Shown piece by piece: positions 41,712 to 50,733 of a DNA stretch of 64,000 bases. The notes beneath the pieces are model-generated. The model was not told the origin of the DNA. It worked only from the letters and a program-made list of their open reading frames with translations, and did no database searches. Location: positions 1-64,000 of the forward strand of contig QMIT01000005.1 in assembly GCA_024434115.1 (NCBI GenBank). The letters are read 5' to 3'. Position numbers and translations under genes: made by a program. How positions within the stretch are numbered: the first letter of the stretch is position 1; each line of letters starts with the position of its first letter. Source of the DNA: Chloroflexota bacterium. GTDB taxonomy: Bacteria; Chloroflexota; Anaerolineae; Aggregatilineales; J027.

Positions 41712-43120
41712 GCTTTTTCTCCCATTCCCATTCGGTAGGCCCGTTTCGCCAAGCCATACGCTAAATCGTGCATCATCTCCGCCGCATCGTCGTCATCCAC
41801 AATCCGCCGCCTCACCAGATCAGCCACCCAATTCGCGCTGGCCCGTCGCCACACATCATGCCGTACTGGAATGGATGGGAAGGCACGGGTGTCGTCATTA
41901 AACCCGGCAGTGTTATACAGTCCGGCGGTCTCAATGACCTGATCAAAATAGCGGGCCATGCCGTTGAAACTGTCAAAAAACCACCATGGGGGGCCGAGTC
42001 GTAGGGCAGGGTAGTGGCCTGCCAGTGGCGCAAGTTCGCGGCTATAGGTCGTTTCATCTAGTGTAAACAAAATCAGGGTCAGGCGGGGGTCGCTGCCATA
42101 ACAATCTAGGAGGGGCTTCAAGGCACGGGTAAACTCGGTCTGGATGGGAATATCCGCCCCCATATCCCGCCCGAAATATTCATAGAGTTGCGGGTTATGA
42201 TTGCGGAACGCCCCGATATGCAACTGCATCACCAAGCCATCTTCAACGCTCATCCGCGCCATTTCAATCAACATGTGCCCGGTGAAACGACGAGCATCAT
42301 CCGCATGGAGATTGCCGCTCAGGGCACGTGCAAATATCGCCTCGGCTGTAGCGGAGGTGAGGTGTTCGGTATGGGCCGTCAATGCGGCATGGTCGGTTGC
42401 CACCGCGCCCATCTGTTTAAAAAAGGCACGGCGATCTTCGAGGGCCATGATAAAACTGGCATAACTGCCCACTTCGATTCCGCTGACTTGGCTGAGTTGA
42501 TGGATGCTGTCGAGCCAGTTGGGGCTGTCCAGATTAACCACCGCATCCGGGCGAAAGGTAGGAATGATGTTGGCCGACCAGCCCGACGCCCGCATTTGGC
42601 TGTGATAGGTCAGAGGGTCAGTAGCGGTATCGGTGGTGGCGAGTGTTTCGATATTAAAGCGCTCAAATAGGCGGCGCGGTGCGAAATCTGCTTGGGTTAA
42701 TTTATCGGCGATGGCATCATAGATGGTTTGGGCCGTGCGGCTGGTCAATTTATCGGGAATGCCAAAGACCTGCTCCAATTCATCCTTGATCCAGATGCCT
42801 GTTGGCGTACCTCGAAACAGATAAAAATGGTCGGCGAAAAGCTGCCAGATGCGCCGATGGTCGGTCTCAACGGGAGCACCATCGCGGCGCGGAATACCGA
42901 GCGATTCCAATGCGATACCCTGTGAATAGAGCATCCGAAAAATATAGTGGTCGGGAATAATCAGCAAATCAACCGGTGTGCCGAACTGATAATCGGTCTC
43001 GGCAAACAAACGCGGATCCACATGCCCGTGTGGACAAATGAGCGGCAAGCGGGCAATGGCCTGATACAACTCATAGGCTAAAGGAGAGTTTAAATAACGT
43101 TCTTCAATTTTTACTTTCAT
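41708..43120 (-). CDS. uxaC: Glucuronate/galacturonate isomerase
   Basis: A 470-residue isomerase of the amidohydrolase fold. N-terminal CPHGHVDPRLFAE with the His pair, IWIKDELEQVFG, ETLATTDTATDPL, LQLHIGAFRNHNP-type segment (MQLHIGAFRNHNPQ) and the C-terminal DDTRAFPSIPVRHDVWRR are all typical. It converts D-glucuronate to fructuronate and D-galacturonate to tagaturonate. It starts 2 bp after the LacI-type regulator gene, in one operon with uxaE and kdgK. Confidence 0.95.
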   Translation of the reverse strand: MKVKIEERYLNSPLAYELYQAIARLPLICPHGHVDPRLFAETDYQFGTPVDLLIIPDHYIFRMLYSQGIALESLGIPRRDGAPVETDHRRIWQLFADHFYLFRGTPTGIWIKDELEQVFGIPDKLTSRTAQTIYDAIADKLTQADFAPRRLFERFNIETLATTDTATDPLTYHSQMRASGWSANIIPTFRPDAVVNLDSPNWLDSIHQLSQVSGIEVGSYASFIMALEDRRAFFKQMGAVATDHAALTAHTEHLTSATAEAIFARALSGNLHADDARRFTGHMLIEMARMSVEDGLVMQLHIGAFRNHNPQLYEYFGRDMGADIPIQTEFTRALKPLLDCYGSDPRLTLILFTLDETTYSRELAPLAGHYPALRLGPPWWFFDSFNGMARYFDQVIETAGLYNTAGFNDDTRAFPSIPVRHDVWRRASANWVADLVRRRIVDDDDAAEMMHDLAYGLAKRAYRMGMGEKA

Positions 43121-43122
43121 TT

Positions 43123-44127
43123 TTAGGTGCTTTCTCGAATAATGAGCACGTCTTCATAATGATGCTCACAATAGGTTAAATCCCCTTCGACTCGTCGGAG
43201 CAGCAGTTCCGCCGCCATTGTTCCAATGTTGTATTTATCACTCCGAAAGGTGGTGAGGGGTGGGCTAACTTGGCTTGCCATCAAAATATCATCGCCGCCA
43301 ATGAGGGCCAAATCATGCGGGATATGAATACCCCGTTCCATTGCCGCCCGCATGACCCCCAATGCCACAAGGTCATTCCCGGCAATCACGGCGTCTAGTT
43401 CTGGGTGTTGGGCCAGCAGCACCTTGCCCGTCTCATATCCCGCCGGCCATGTGGGTTTACAAGTGGCGTACCAATTGGGATTTACCGGAATTTGCAGCGC
43501 TTGGAGTTCCTGCATAAACATATCCAGATTCACGCTGGAAATGCTGCGCACCAGATTGACATATCCAATCCGGCGGCGACCTGTTTCATATAGATATTTG
43601 GCAGCCAGCACCGCCCGATAGCCGCGTGGATGGAGCGTCGTGACCACGCTGCCCAAATGGTGGGGTAAATTGCGATTGACCACCACAATCGCTGAGTGTT
43701 TTTCAATGAGGGGGATGAGTTCGTCATCGGATAGGCGGGACGAGCAGACGATAATGCCGTCCACCATCGTGGATTCCAGTTGGTCAAGGATGGCCTTTTC
43801 GCGTTCGGGGTTTTCGTTGCTATTCGCCAGCATCACATTGTAGCCCTCGCGCCAGAAAAATTCTTCCACCCCTTGAAGGATTTCGGTGAAATAGGGATTG
43901 GTGATGTCGGGGGCGACAAAGCCGATCATATAGGTGCGTTTGGTGACGAGGGTGCGGGCGGCGCGGTTGGGGCGATATTCCAATTTGTCAATAATCTGGC
44001 GGACGTGCTGACGGGTATCATCACTAATCCGGCCTGTCCCGTGAATCACCCGTGAGACCGTCATCATAGACACACCAGCTTCGCGTGCTACGTCGGCCAG
44101 AGTTGCTCTTTGCGGTTTGCGAGTCAT
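43123..44127 (-). CDS. LacI-family repressor of the hexuronate/pectin regulon
   Basis: A 334-residue regulator with DNA-binding domain [23 protein letters not shown] and effector domain (GFVAPDITNPYFTEIL). The frame is open 31 codons further upstream into the control region; the start at 44127 is chosen because the protein then begins MTRKPQRATL, a normal LacI N-terminus. Its ribosome binding site (GAGG) is very close to the ATG, so this is not certain. Three palindromes GTTA(A/G)CGCTAAC lie upstream, between it and the divergent transporter gene. It should control both directions; the inducer may be KDG or a uronate. Confidence 0.92.
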   Translation of the reverse strand: MTRKPQRATLADVAREAGVSMMTVSRVIHGTGRISDDTRQHVRQIIDKLEYRPNRAARTLVTKRTYMIGFVAPDITNPYFTEILQGVEEFFWREGYNVMLANSNENPEREKAILDQLESTMVDGIIVCSSRLSDDELIPLIEKHSAIVVVNRNLPHHLGSVVTTLHPRGYRAVLAAKYLYETGRRRIGYVNLVRSISSVNLDMFMQELQALQIPVNPNWYATCKPTWPAGYETGKVLLAQHPELDAVIAGNDLVALGVMRAAMERGIHIPHDLALIGGDDILMASQVSPPLTTFRSDKYNIGTMAAELLLRRVEGDLTYCEHHYEDVLIIREST

Positions 44128-44164
44128 ACCTCTACCAGTTGTCAATAGACGAAAAACACAAAAT

Positions 44165-44193
44165 TTGACAAAATTTAAAAACCATTTTATATT
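44165..44193 (+). promoter_or_regulatory. Promoter of the oligouronide transporter operon
   Basis: TTGACA (44165-44170), 17 bp, TATATT (44188-44193): near-perfect, reading right toward the binding-protein gene. The start point would fall on operator 1. Confidence 0.82.
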
Positions 44194-44220
44194 ATATGAG
44201 TTAACGCTAACCTTTTGCAA
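44191..44220 (-). promoter_or_regulatory. Promoter of the LacI/uxaC/uxaE/kdgK operon
   Basis: On the minus strand TTGCAA (44220-44215), 18 bp, TATAAT (44196-44191). Operator 1 lies in its spacer. Its -10 overlaps the -10 of the rightward promoter, so the two promoters face each other and exclude one another. Confidence 0.7.
44200..44211. promoter_or_regulatory. LacI-type operator 1 of the uronate regulon
   Basis: GTTAACGCTAAC, flanked by GA on the left; near-palindrome around CG. It covers the rightward start point and the leftward promoter spacer. Confidence 0.85.
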
Positions 44221-44242
44221 CTATTCTTTGAATGTTTTCTGG

Positions 44243-44254
44243 GTTAACGCTAAC
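44243..44254. promoter_or_regulatory. LacI-type operator 2 of the uronate regulon
   Basis: GTTAACGCTAAC followed by TC, identical in core to operator 1 and 43 bp from it. Confidence 0.85.
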
Positions 44255-44284
44255 TCAATAAGTCGAGTTTTGGTCGCTTTACTA

Positions 44285-44300
44285 GAGTTAGCGCTAACTC
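44285..44300. promoter_or_regulatory. LacI-type operator 3 of the uronate regulon (perfect palindrome)
   Basis: GAGTTAGCGCTAACTC is a perfect 16-bp palindrome; its core starts 44 bp from that of operator 2. It lies in the leader, about 90 bp before the binding-protein start. Confidence 0.88.
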
Positions 44301-44390
44301 GACCCCAAAATAATATCGAGAGAAAGGAGCAATACGACAGCAAAAAAGCCGTTCTGTTCCGATTTTTCAAGCAAATTTTTAGGAGGGATG

Positions 44391-46289
44391 ATGTACAAGC
44401 GAATTCTGTCTTTTGTAATTGTATGTGTCTTAATTGCTTCTGCTTTTGTTGCACTACCTCGCCAAACGGCTGCCCAAGACGGCGGCATGTATAATGAAGC
44501 CCCAATGCTGGCCGAAAAAGTTGCGGCTGGTGACCTCCCCCCTGTTGAAGAACGCCTGCCCGCCAATCCCTTGGTTGTCTCCTTAGCTGAAGGCGACACG
44601 ATTGGTGTCTATGGTGGGACATGGCATCGTGCATGGCGCGGTGTGGATGACTTCCACTGCTTTGGCCGGATCACCTATGACCCCGTGCTGCGTTGGCCGC
44701 GTAACCCCTCGGATGCCGTGCAAGAAAATCTGGCTGAAAGCTGGGAATTTGGCGATGATGGCAAAGCCTTGACCCTGAATTTCCGCCCCGGCCTAAAGTG
44801 GTCAGACGGCGTGCCGTTCACGGTGGATGATGTGATCTTCTGGTGGGAAGACATCGAAAACGATCCCGAAATCACCGCCGCCGTTCATGGTGAGTGGTTG
44901 ATTGGTGGCGAGCCGATGACGCTCGAACGAGTGGATGATGACACCATCACCCTGCATTTCGCTGCCCCCAATGGCTTGGCCGAGACCGTCGGTTTGGCCT
45001 TCCATGGCAATCAATGGCCGCTGGGCTTCGAGCGCTTTGGTTTCTTTGCGCCCCGTCACTATCTGGAACAATTCCATCCCAAATATAACAGCGACGCCAC
45101 CTACGAACTGTTTGAAGAAAAAGCCTTCGACTACAACGTAGATCGCCCTGTGATGACGGCGTGGAAGATTACGGAATACGAAGCCGGCACCACCCTCGTG
45201 GTTGCGGAACGTAACCCCTACTACTGGAAAGTGGACGAAGAAGGCAACCAACTGCCCTACATTGACTATGTGTATCTACACCTAGTCGAAGGCGTGGACG
45301 GCGTGAATGCAATGGGTATCGCGGGCGACCTCGATATGCAGGCCCGTGCCATTGACCTCGCCCAATTCCCGATCTATCAGGACAACGCCGAAGAAGGCAA
45401 CTATCACATGCTGCTGTGGCCGCAGGCACAGGCTTCCTCTGCAAGTCTGTGGTTCAACCAAAGCTATCCCGATGACAACTATCGCACGCTGTTCCAAGAC
45501 CTGCGCTTCCGTCAGGCTATGTCGCACGCGATTGACCGCGAAGCCATTAATGACATCGCCTTCTTAGGTCAGGGTGTGCCACGCACGATTGCCGTTGTGC
45601 CCGATTCGCCGTACTACATCCCCGAAATTGAGAATCTAAACGGTGAATATGATGTTGATCTGGCGACCTCCTTACTGAATGACATCGGCCTGCAAAAGGG
45701 TGACGATGGCTACTATAACTTCGCGGATGGCTCAGACATCCTGATCTTGATTGAAACCTCCAATACCTCTTCCGGTATCCAAGACTCGTTGGAACTGATT
45801 GCCGAATGGTGGAACACCGTTGGTATCGAGACGCAGGTTCAAACCTCGACCCGTGACGTGTTCTGGCCGCGTGCGGGTGCTAATGAAGTCATGGTCTCCA
45901 CATGGACAACCGATCGTGGGTTGCTGCCGATGGTTGACCCCATCTACATCTTCCCCTTTGACGAACGCTCTTGGATGGCCCCGGCCTATGGTACATGGTA
46001 CAAGACGGGTGGCGCTGAAGGTCTGGAACCCACCGAAGAATTCAAGGCTGCGATGGCCCTCTATGACGAATACAAACTAACAACTGACCCAGCCCGTCAG
46101 ATTGAAATCGGCAAAGAGCTTGTCCGCATGTCCAGCGAAGGCCTATGGACGCTCGGTACCGTCGGTCTGGTCCCGAATCCCGTTGTCGTGAAGAACAACT
46201 TCATGAATGTGGCGGAAAACCATACCGCCGACTGGATTATCATGACCCCCGGCACGATGAATCCCGAACACTTCTATTTCGCTGAATAG
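44391..46289 (+). CDS. Extracellular solute-binding protein family 5 (oligouronide)
   Basis: A 632-residue exported binding protein. Signal peptide (MYKRILSFVIVCVLIASAFVAL, cleavage near QTAAQDG) and no lipobox. Family 5 features: LTLNFRPGLKWSDGVPFTVDDV and FRQAMSHAIDREAI. Two ATG codons lie in tandem after AGGAGGG; the second (44391) has the better spacing. Position at the head of a pectin/uronate operon with a PL22 lyase indicates unsaturated oligogalacturonides or similar as ligand. It is a paralogue of the binding protein at 22336-24282. Confidence 0.92.
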   Translation: MYKRILSFVIVCVLIASAFVALPRQTAAQDGGMYNEAPMLAEKVAAGDLPPVEERLPANPLVVSLAEGDTIGVYGGTWHRAWRGVDDFHCFGRITYDPVLRWPRNPSDAVQENLAESWEFGDDGKALTLNFRPGLKWSDGVPFTVDDVIFWWEDIENDPEITAAVHGEWLIGGEPMTLERVDDDTITLHFAAPNGLAETVGLAFHGNQWPLGFERFGFFAPRHYLEQFHPKYNSDATYELFEEKAFDYNVDRPVMTAWKITEYEAGTTLVVAERNPYYWKVDEEGNQLPYIDYVYLHLVEGVDGVNAMGIAGDLDMQARAIDLAQFPIYQDNAEEGNYHMLLWPQAQASSASLWFNQSYPDDNYRTLFQDLRFRQAMSHAIDREAINDIAFLGQGVPRTIAVVPDSPYYIPEIENLNGEYDVDLATSLLNDIGLQKGDDGYYNFADGSDILILIETSNTSSGIQDSLELIAEWWNTVGIETQVQTSTRDVFWPRAGANEVMVSTWTTDRGLLPMVDPIYIFPFDERSWMAPAYGTWYKTGGAEGLEPTEEFKAAMALYDEYKLTTDPARQIEIGKELVRMSSEGLWTLGTVGLVPNPVVVKNNFMNVAENHTADWIIMTPGTMNPEHFYFAE

Positions 46290-46312
46290 CAGATCACTTT
46301 AAGTTAGAAAGT

Positions 46313-46411
46313 GAACCTCACCCCCTAACCCCCTCTCCAACAGGCGAGGGGGAATCGAAATCACTGCATTTAAGCCCATCTCACGAGGGAGAGGGGTTTG
46401 GGGTGAGGTTC
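46313..46411 (+). repeat. C-rich dispersed repeat, copy B, as a long inverted repeat
   Basis: GAACCTCACCCC at 46313 onward pairs with GGGGTGAGGTTC ending at 46411, and CCCCCTCTCC with GGAGAGGGG inside. It fills the gap between the binding-protein and first permease genes and has no T tract. It is related to the other C-rich elements and has the same position as the stem-loops of the other two transporter operons. Confidence 0.8.
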
Positions 46412-46451
46412 CCCTTTAAAAGTCTTTAAGTTCTTTGACGGAGTATAAAAA

Positions 46452-47435
46452 GTGATTGCCTATATCATTCGCCGCCTATTAGGGATGATCCCGATGATGT
46501 TTGTCATCTCCTTCATCTCCTTTGGCATCATTCAACTACCTAAAGGTGACTATTTCACCACCTTGCAAGCCGTACAAGGCACAAGCGGCGGTGGGATGTC
46601 CGACGATCAGGCTGACCTGCTGCGAGCACGCTATGGTCTGGACAAGCCCTTCCTGACCCAATATTACAAATGGATCACGGGTTTTCCAAAAGGCGACTTT
46701 GGTTATTCCTATGAATGGTCAGAGGATGTCTGGCCTCTGATTGACAGTCGTGTGACGTATACCCTGCTGTTGGGGGGCATCTCGATTCTGATTATGGTCG
46801 TGATGGCGATCCCGATTGGCATCTATTCGGCTACCCATCAATATTCGATTGGCGACACCCTGCTTTCAGCATTGGCCTATCTGGGCTTGTCCATTCCGGG
46901 ATTCTTGCTGGCCCTCATTTGGTTATATGTCGGCGGGATTGTCCTCGATCTGGAGGTGCTGGGTGATCAATCCATTGAATATGCCAACGCCCCGGCCAGT
47001 TTTGACAAAACAGTGGACTATATTATGCACCTCATCCCGGCGGCTATTATCTTGGCCCTTGCCAGTACCGCCCAGCTAGTGCGTATTATGCGCAGCGGGA
47101 TGCTCGATACACTCAACCAACAATATGTCACCACTGCCCGTGCCAAAGGACTCAAAGAGAAGATCGTCATCAATAAATATGTGGTGCGTTCGGCCCTCAA
47201 TCCGGTCATCAGTGTGGTGGCCCTCGAAATTCCGAAAATCATCTCCTCCTCCATCCTGATTGGGCAGGTATTGTCCGTTCCGACGACTGGGCCATTGTTC
47301 CTGCGTTCGCTGCGCAGCCAAGACCCCTTTGTGGCCGGTACATTTTTGATGCTGATGTCTTTGATGCTGCTGTTTGCCAACCTGATCGCCGACATGGTGT
47401 TGGCTTGGGTTGACCCGCGCATTGCCTATAACTAA
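46452..47435 (+). CDS. ABC transporter permease, OppB/DppB type
   Basis: A 327-residue inner-membrane protein with six predicted membrane segments. The EAA-like loop TARAKGLKEKIVINKYVVRSA and closing VLAWVDPRIAYN mark the family. The start ATG-like codon is GTG (46452, tGTGattgcc) after GGAG about 11 bases upstream; the first residue is read as Met. Together with the DppC-type protein it forms the channel of the oligouronide importer. Confidence 0.92.
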   Translation: MIAYIIRRLLGMIPMMFVISFISFGIIQLPKGDYFTTLQAVQGTSGGGMSDDQADLLRARYGLDKPFLTQYYKWITGFPKGDFGYSYEWSEDVWPLIDSRVTYTLLLGGISILIMVVMAIPIGIYSATHQYSIGDTLLSALAYLGLSIPGFLLALIWLYVGGIVLDLEVLGDQSIEYANAPASFDKTVDYIMHLIPAAIILALASTAQLVRIMRSGMLDTLNQQYVTTARAKGLKEKIVINKYVVRSALNPVISVVALEIPKIISSSILIGQVLSVPTTGPLFLRSLRSQDPFVAGTFLMLMSLMLLFANLIADMVLAWVDPRIAYN

Positions 47436-47459
47436 ACACGGATGAGGAGTATTACAAAC

Positions 47460-48632
47460 ATGGCTGTTGGAAGCATTCCACTTGAACAAAAATCCGGCGA
47501 ACTGCGCGGTTTATATGAAGAGGCGATGCAAGAAGGCGCTGAATATCAGGGACTTTCCGAGAAAGAAGCGCGTTATGCCGCCTCCCAGTGGACGATGATT
47601 TGGCGACGTTTCCGTCGCAACCGCTTTGCGATGCTGGGTGGGGTGATTGTGCTCGTCTATTATGTGTTGGCCCTGCTTGCCAACTTCGTCGCCCCCTATA
47701 CCCTGCAAACGCGCTTTCCCAAACAAACCTATTTGCCCCCGCAACCCGTCTACTTTTTTGACGAGGGCACGCTTCGACCCTATGTCTATGAAGTCGAAAG
47801 CAGTTACGATGAAGATTTGCGGCGCGTATTTACCCGCACCGATAAAAAAATCCATCTCGAATTTTTTGCTAAGGGCGAACCCTATAAATTAATGGGGCTA
47901 TTTAAAACAGATGTCCATTTATTCCAAGCGCCGGGGGGCATCGTCGCCATTTTAGGCACAGACCGACAGGGGCGAGATATGTTCACCCGTATCTTAATCG
48001 GTGGGCAAATTTCGCTCACCATTGGTCTCGTGGGGGTCATCATGAGTTTGGTGCTGGGGACGGTCTTGGGGATTGTCTCCGGCTATTATGGCGGTTTGGT
48101 AGACGAGATCATCCAACGATTGATTGAGGTCGTGCGGGCCTTTCCGTCTATTCCGCTGTGGATGGCGCTTTCCGCCGCCGTGCCCAAAGATTGGTCACAA
48201 ATTCAGACCTACTTTGCCATCACCCTCATTTTGTCCTTGATTGGGTGGACGTGGCTGGCGCGACAACTGCGTGGCGTGGTGCTCTCCCTGCGTGAAAGTG
48301 ATTACATCATGGCGGCGCGGCTGGCCGGGGCAAGCGATGCCCGCATCATCTTTAAACATCTTGTGCCCGCGACGATTGGGCAGATTATCGTAGTCGCCAC
48401 TCTGTCCCTGCCAAGCATGATCTTGGCCGAAACCGCCCTGAGTTATCTGGGCTTGGGCCTGCGACCTCCGACCACCAGTTGGGGTGTACTGCTGAATGAG
48501 GTGCAAAACCTGCAATCGTTGGCGCTCTATCCTTGGGTGTTTTCGCCCGCCTTCGTGATTGTGATTGTCACCGTTGCGTTTAGCTTTTTGGGCGATGGCC
48601 TGCGCGACGCGGCTGACCCCTATACGGTGTAA
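47460..48632 (+). CDS. ABC transporter permease, OppC/DppC type
   Basis: A 390-residue inner-membrane protein. Cytoplasmic tail, first membrane segment at about 62-80, external insertion (about 85-165) and a membrane block with the EAA-like loop AARLAGASDARIIFKHLVP; ends GDGLRDAADPYTV. An ATG six codons upstream (47442) lies before the AGGAG that serves the ATG at 47460, so the shorter form is chosen. Closely parallels the permease at 19992-21173. Confidence 0.92.
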   Translation: MAVGSIPLEQKSGELRGLYEEAMQEGAEYQGLSEKEARYAASQWTMIWRRFRRNRFAMLGGVIVLVYYVLALLANFVAPYTLQTRFPKQTYLPPQPVYFFDEGTLRPYVYEVESSYDEDLRRVFTRTDKKIHLEFFAKGEPYKLMGLFKTDVHLFQAPGGIVAILGTDRQGRDMFTRILIGGQISLTIGLVGVIMSLVLGTVLGIVSGYYGGLVDEIIQRLIEVVRAFPSIPLWMALSAAVPKDWSQIQTYFAITLILSLIGWTWLARQLRGVVLSLRESDYIMAARLAGASDARIIFKHLVPATIGQIIVVATLSLPSMILAETALSYLGLGLRPPTTSWGVLLNEVQNLQSLALYPWVFSPAFVIVIVTVAFSFLGDGLRDAADPYTV

Positions 48633-48640
48633 GGTGTGCC

Positions 48641-49645
48641 ATGAATCCCGAAAACTGCTTAGAAATTCAGGACTTAGAAGTCCATTTCCATACCCTTGAT
48701 GGCACGGTGCGCGGCGTGGATGGGGTAACACTCTCCATCCGTAATGGCGAAACATTGGGCGTCGTGGGCGAATCTGGCTGTGGCAAAAGCGTCACCGCCC
48801 ACAGCATTATGCGTTTGCTGCCCCGCCGCGTCGCCAAAATTTCTAGTGGCGAGGTGTGGTTCCGCCGTCGCAGTGGCGAAGAAGTCAACATGACCGCCCT
48901 CGACCCCAACGGCTCGGAGATTCGCTCGATACGCGGCAACGAAATCGCCATGATTTTCCAAGAGCCGATGACCTCACTTTCCCCGATGCACACCATCGGC
49001 AACCAGATTATGGAAGCCATTATGCTGCATCAAAAGGTGGGCAAGAAGGAAGCCGAAGAAAAAGCCATTGAGATGTTGCAAGCCGTCCGCATCGCCAACC
49101 CGCGTCAATTTGTGCGCTCCTTCCCCCATCAATATTCGGGTGGGATGCGTCAGCGGGCCATGATTGCGATGGCGCTTTCCTGCAATCCCTCACTGTTGAT
49201 TGCCGATGAGCCGACCACCGCGCTGGATGTGACCATCCAAGCTCAAATTTTGGACTTGATGCGTGATCTGCAAAACGAATTTAGCTCGGCCATTATGATG
49301 ATTACCCACAACTTGGGCGTCATCAATGAGATGGCAGATCGTATCGCGGTCATGTATCTCGGTAAAGTGGTTGAGGTGGCGGAGCGTACCACCTTGTTAA
49401 AACGCCCCGCGCATCCCTACACCGTTGGCCTGCTGCAATCCGTCCCTGCGATGGGTAATCAAGAGCGCACGCGGCTGCATCCCATCCCCGGCATGATTCC
49501 CGACCCCTTTAATGTGCCCAAAGGCTGTGCCTTTTTTGATCGCTGTCCGGTCAAAAACAAGTCATCGGCCTGCCAAGACCCGGCGGGTGTGCCATTGGTC
49601 GAAGTCGAACCCGGTCATCAAGTCCGCTGCACACTATATAGTTAG
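48641..49645 (+). CDS. ABC transporter ATPase, OppD/DppD type
   Basis: A 334-residue ATPase: Walker A GESGCGKSVTAH, Q-loop IFQEPMTSLSP, signature YSGGMRQR, Walker [14 protein letters not shown]-loop MITHNLGV, and the C-terminal domain with GCAFFDRCPVKNKSSAC. Lies 8 bp after the permease gene and 9 bp before its OppF-type partner. Confidence 0.93.
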   Translation: MNPENCLEIQDLEVHFHTLDGTVRGVDGVTLSIRNGETLGVVGESGCGKSVTAHSIMRLLPRRVAKISSGEVWFRRRSGEEVNMTALDPNGSEIRSIRGNEIAMIFQEPMTSLSPMHTIGNQIMEAIMLHQKVGKKEAEEKAIEMLQAVRIANPRQFVRSFPHQYSGGMRQRAMIAMALSCNPSLLIADEPTTALDVTIQAQILDLMRDLQNEFSSAIMMITHNLGVINEMADRIAVMYLGKVVEVAERTTLLKRPAHPYTVGLLQSVPAMGNQERTRLHPIPGMIPDPFNVPKGCAFFDRCPVKNKSSACQDPAGVPLVEVEPGHQVRCTLYS

Positions 49646-49654
49646 GGGGGTGTG

Positions 49655-50731
49655 ATGGAAACCAATTATCTTATTGAAGTGAATAATCTCAGCAAATATT
49701 TCCCCATCCGGCGGGGCGTCCTCCGGCAAGTGGTGGGGCACGTCCGGGCGGTGGATGGTGTCAATTTCAAAATCCGGCGTGGCGAGACGTTGGGGTTGGT
49801 GGGTGAATCCGGCTGTGGCAAGACCACCGCAGGCCGCTGTGTGGTGCGGGCCTATCAACCGACGACGGGCGAAATTTTGTTTCATGAAGACGAAGACCTG
49901 ACCTATAACGTCAAAAAACTGGTCGTCCATGCGCGGCATCACAAAGACGGCATCAGTCAGGGGCACATGATTGATTTCGCCAAGCTCGATTCCAACAGTT
50001 TGCGCCAATATCGCCATGAAATCCAGATGATTTTTCAAGACCCCTTCTCATCGCTCAACCCGCGTATGACGGTTTTGGATATTGTCGCCGAGCCGCTGGT
50101 CATCTACACAGGCAAGCGTCCCCGTCAACTCAAAGAAGAAGTCGCCGACCTGCTGCGCAAAGTGGGGTTGCGCCCCGAACACATGAACCGCTATCCCAAT
50201 GCCTTCAGTGGGGGGCAGCGTCAGCGGATTGGGATCGCACGCGCCCTTGCCCTGCACCCAAAATTGATTGTGTGTGATGAACCCGTGTCGGCGCTCGATG
50301 TGTCCGTACAGGCACAGGTGGTCAATCTGCTGCAAGATTTACAGTCGCAACTGAATATGGCCTATCTGTTTATCGCCCACGACCTCTCGGTGGTGCAGCA
50401 CATCAGCAACCGCGTCGCCGTGATGTATCTGGGCAAGATTGTTGAACTGGCCGAATCCAAACAACTCTATCAAAACCCGCGTCACCCCTATACCGAGGCG
50501 CTGCTTTCTGCTGTGCCTTCGACAGACCCGGACGTCAAACGCGAACGCATTTTCCTTTCGGGTGATGTGCCTAATCCGGCCAATCCACCATCGGGCTGTG
50601 CCTTCCATCCGCGTTGTCATTACGCCAAAGACATCTGTAAACAAGAAGTCCCGGAGTGGCGCGAAACTCCCGAAGGACATGGGGTGGCTTGTCATTTTGC
50701 CGATCAACTCTCACTGGTAGGAGTGCATTAA
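49655..50731 (+). CDS. ABC transporter ATPase, OppF/DppF type
   Basis: A 358-residue ATPase: Walker [13 protein letters not shown], signature FSGGQRQR, Walker [14 protein letters not shown]-loop FIAHDLSV, and Cys-containing tail ([15 protein letters not shown]). An insertion of about 25 residues ([20 protein letters not shown]) lies between Walker A and the Q-loop. A GTG precedes the ATG directly; the ATG at 49655 after GGGGGG is used. Last component of the importer. Confidence 0.93.
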   Translation: METNYLIEVNNLSKYFPIRRGVLRQVVGHVRAVDGVNFKIRRGETLGLVGESGCGKTTAGRCVVRAYQPTTGEILFHEDEDLTYNVKKLVVHARHHKDGISQGHMIDFAKLDSNSLRQYRHEIQMIFQDPFSSLNPRMTVLDIVAEPLVIYTGKRPRQLKEEVADLLRKVGLRPEHMNRYPNAFSGGQRQRIGIARALALHPKLIVCDEPVSALDVSVQAQVVNLLQDLQSQLNMAYLFIAHDLSVVQHISNRVAVMYLGKIVELAESKQLYQNPRHPYTEALLSAVPSTDPDVKRERIFLSGDVPNPANPPSGCAFHPRCHYAKDICKQEVPEWRETPEGHGVACHFADQLSLVGVH

Positions 50732-50733
50732 TC

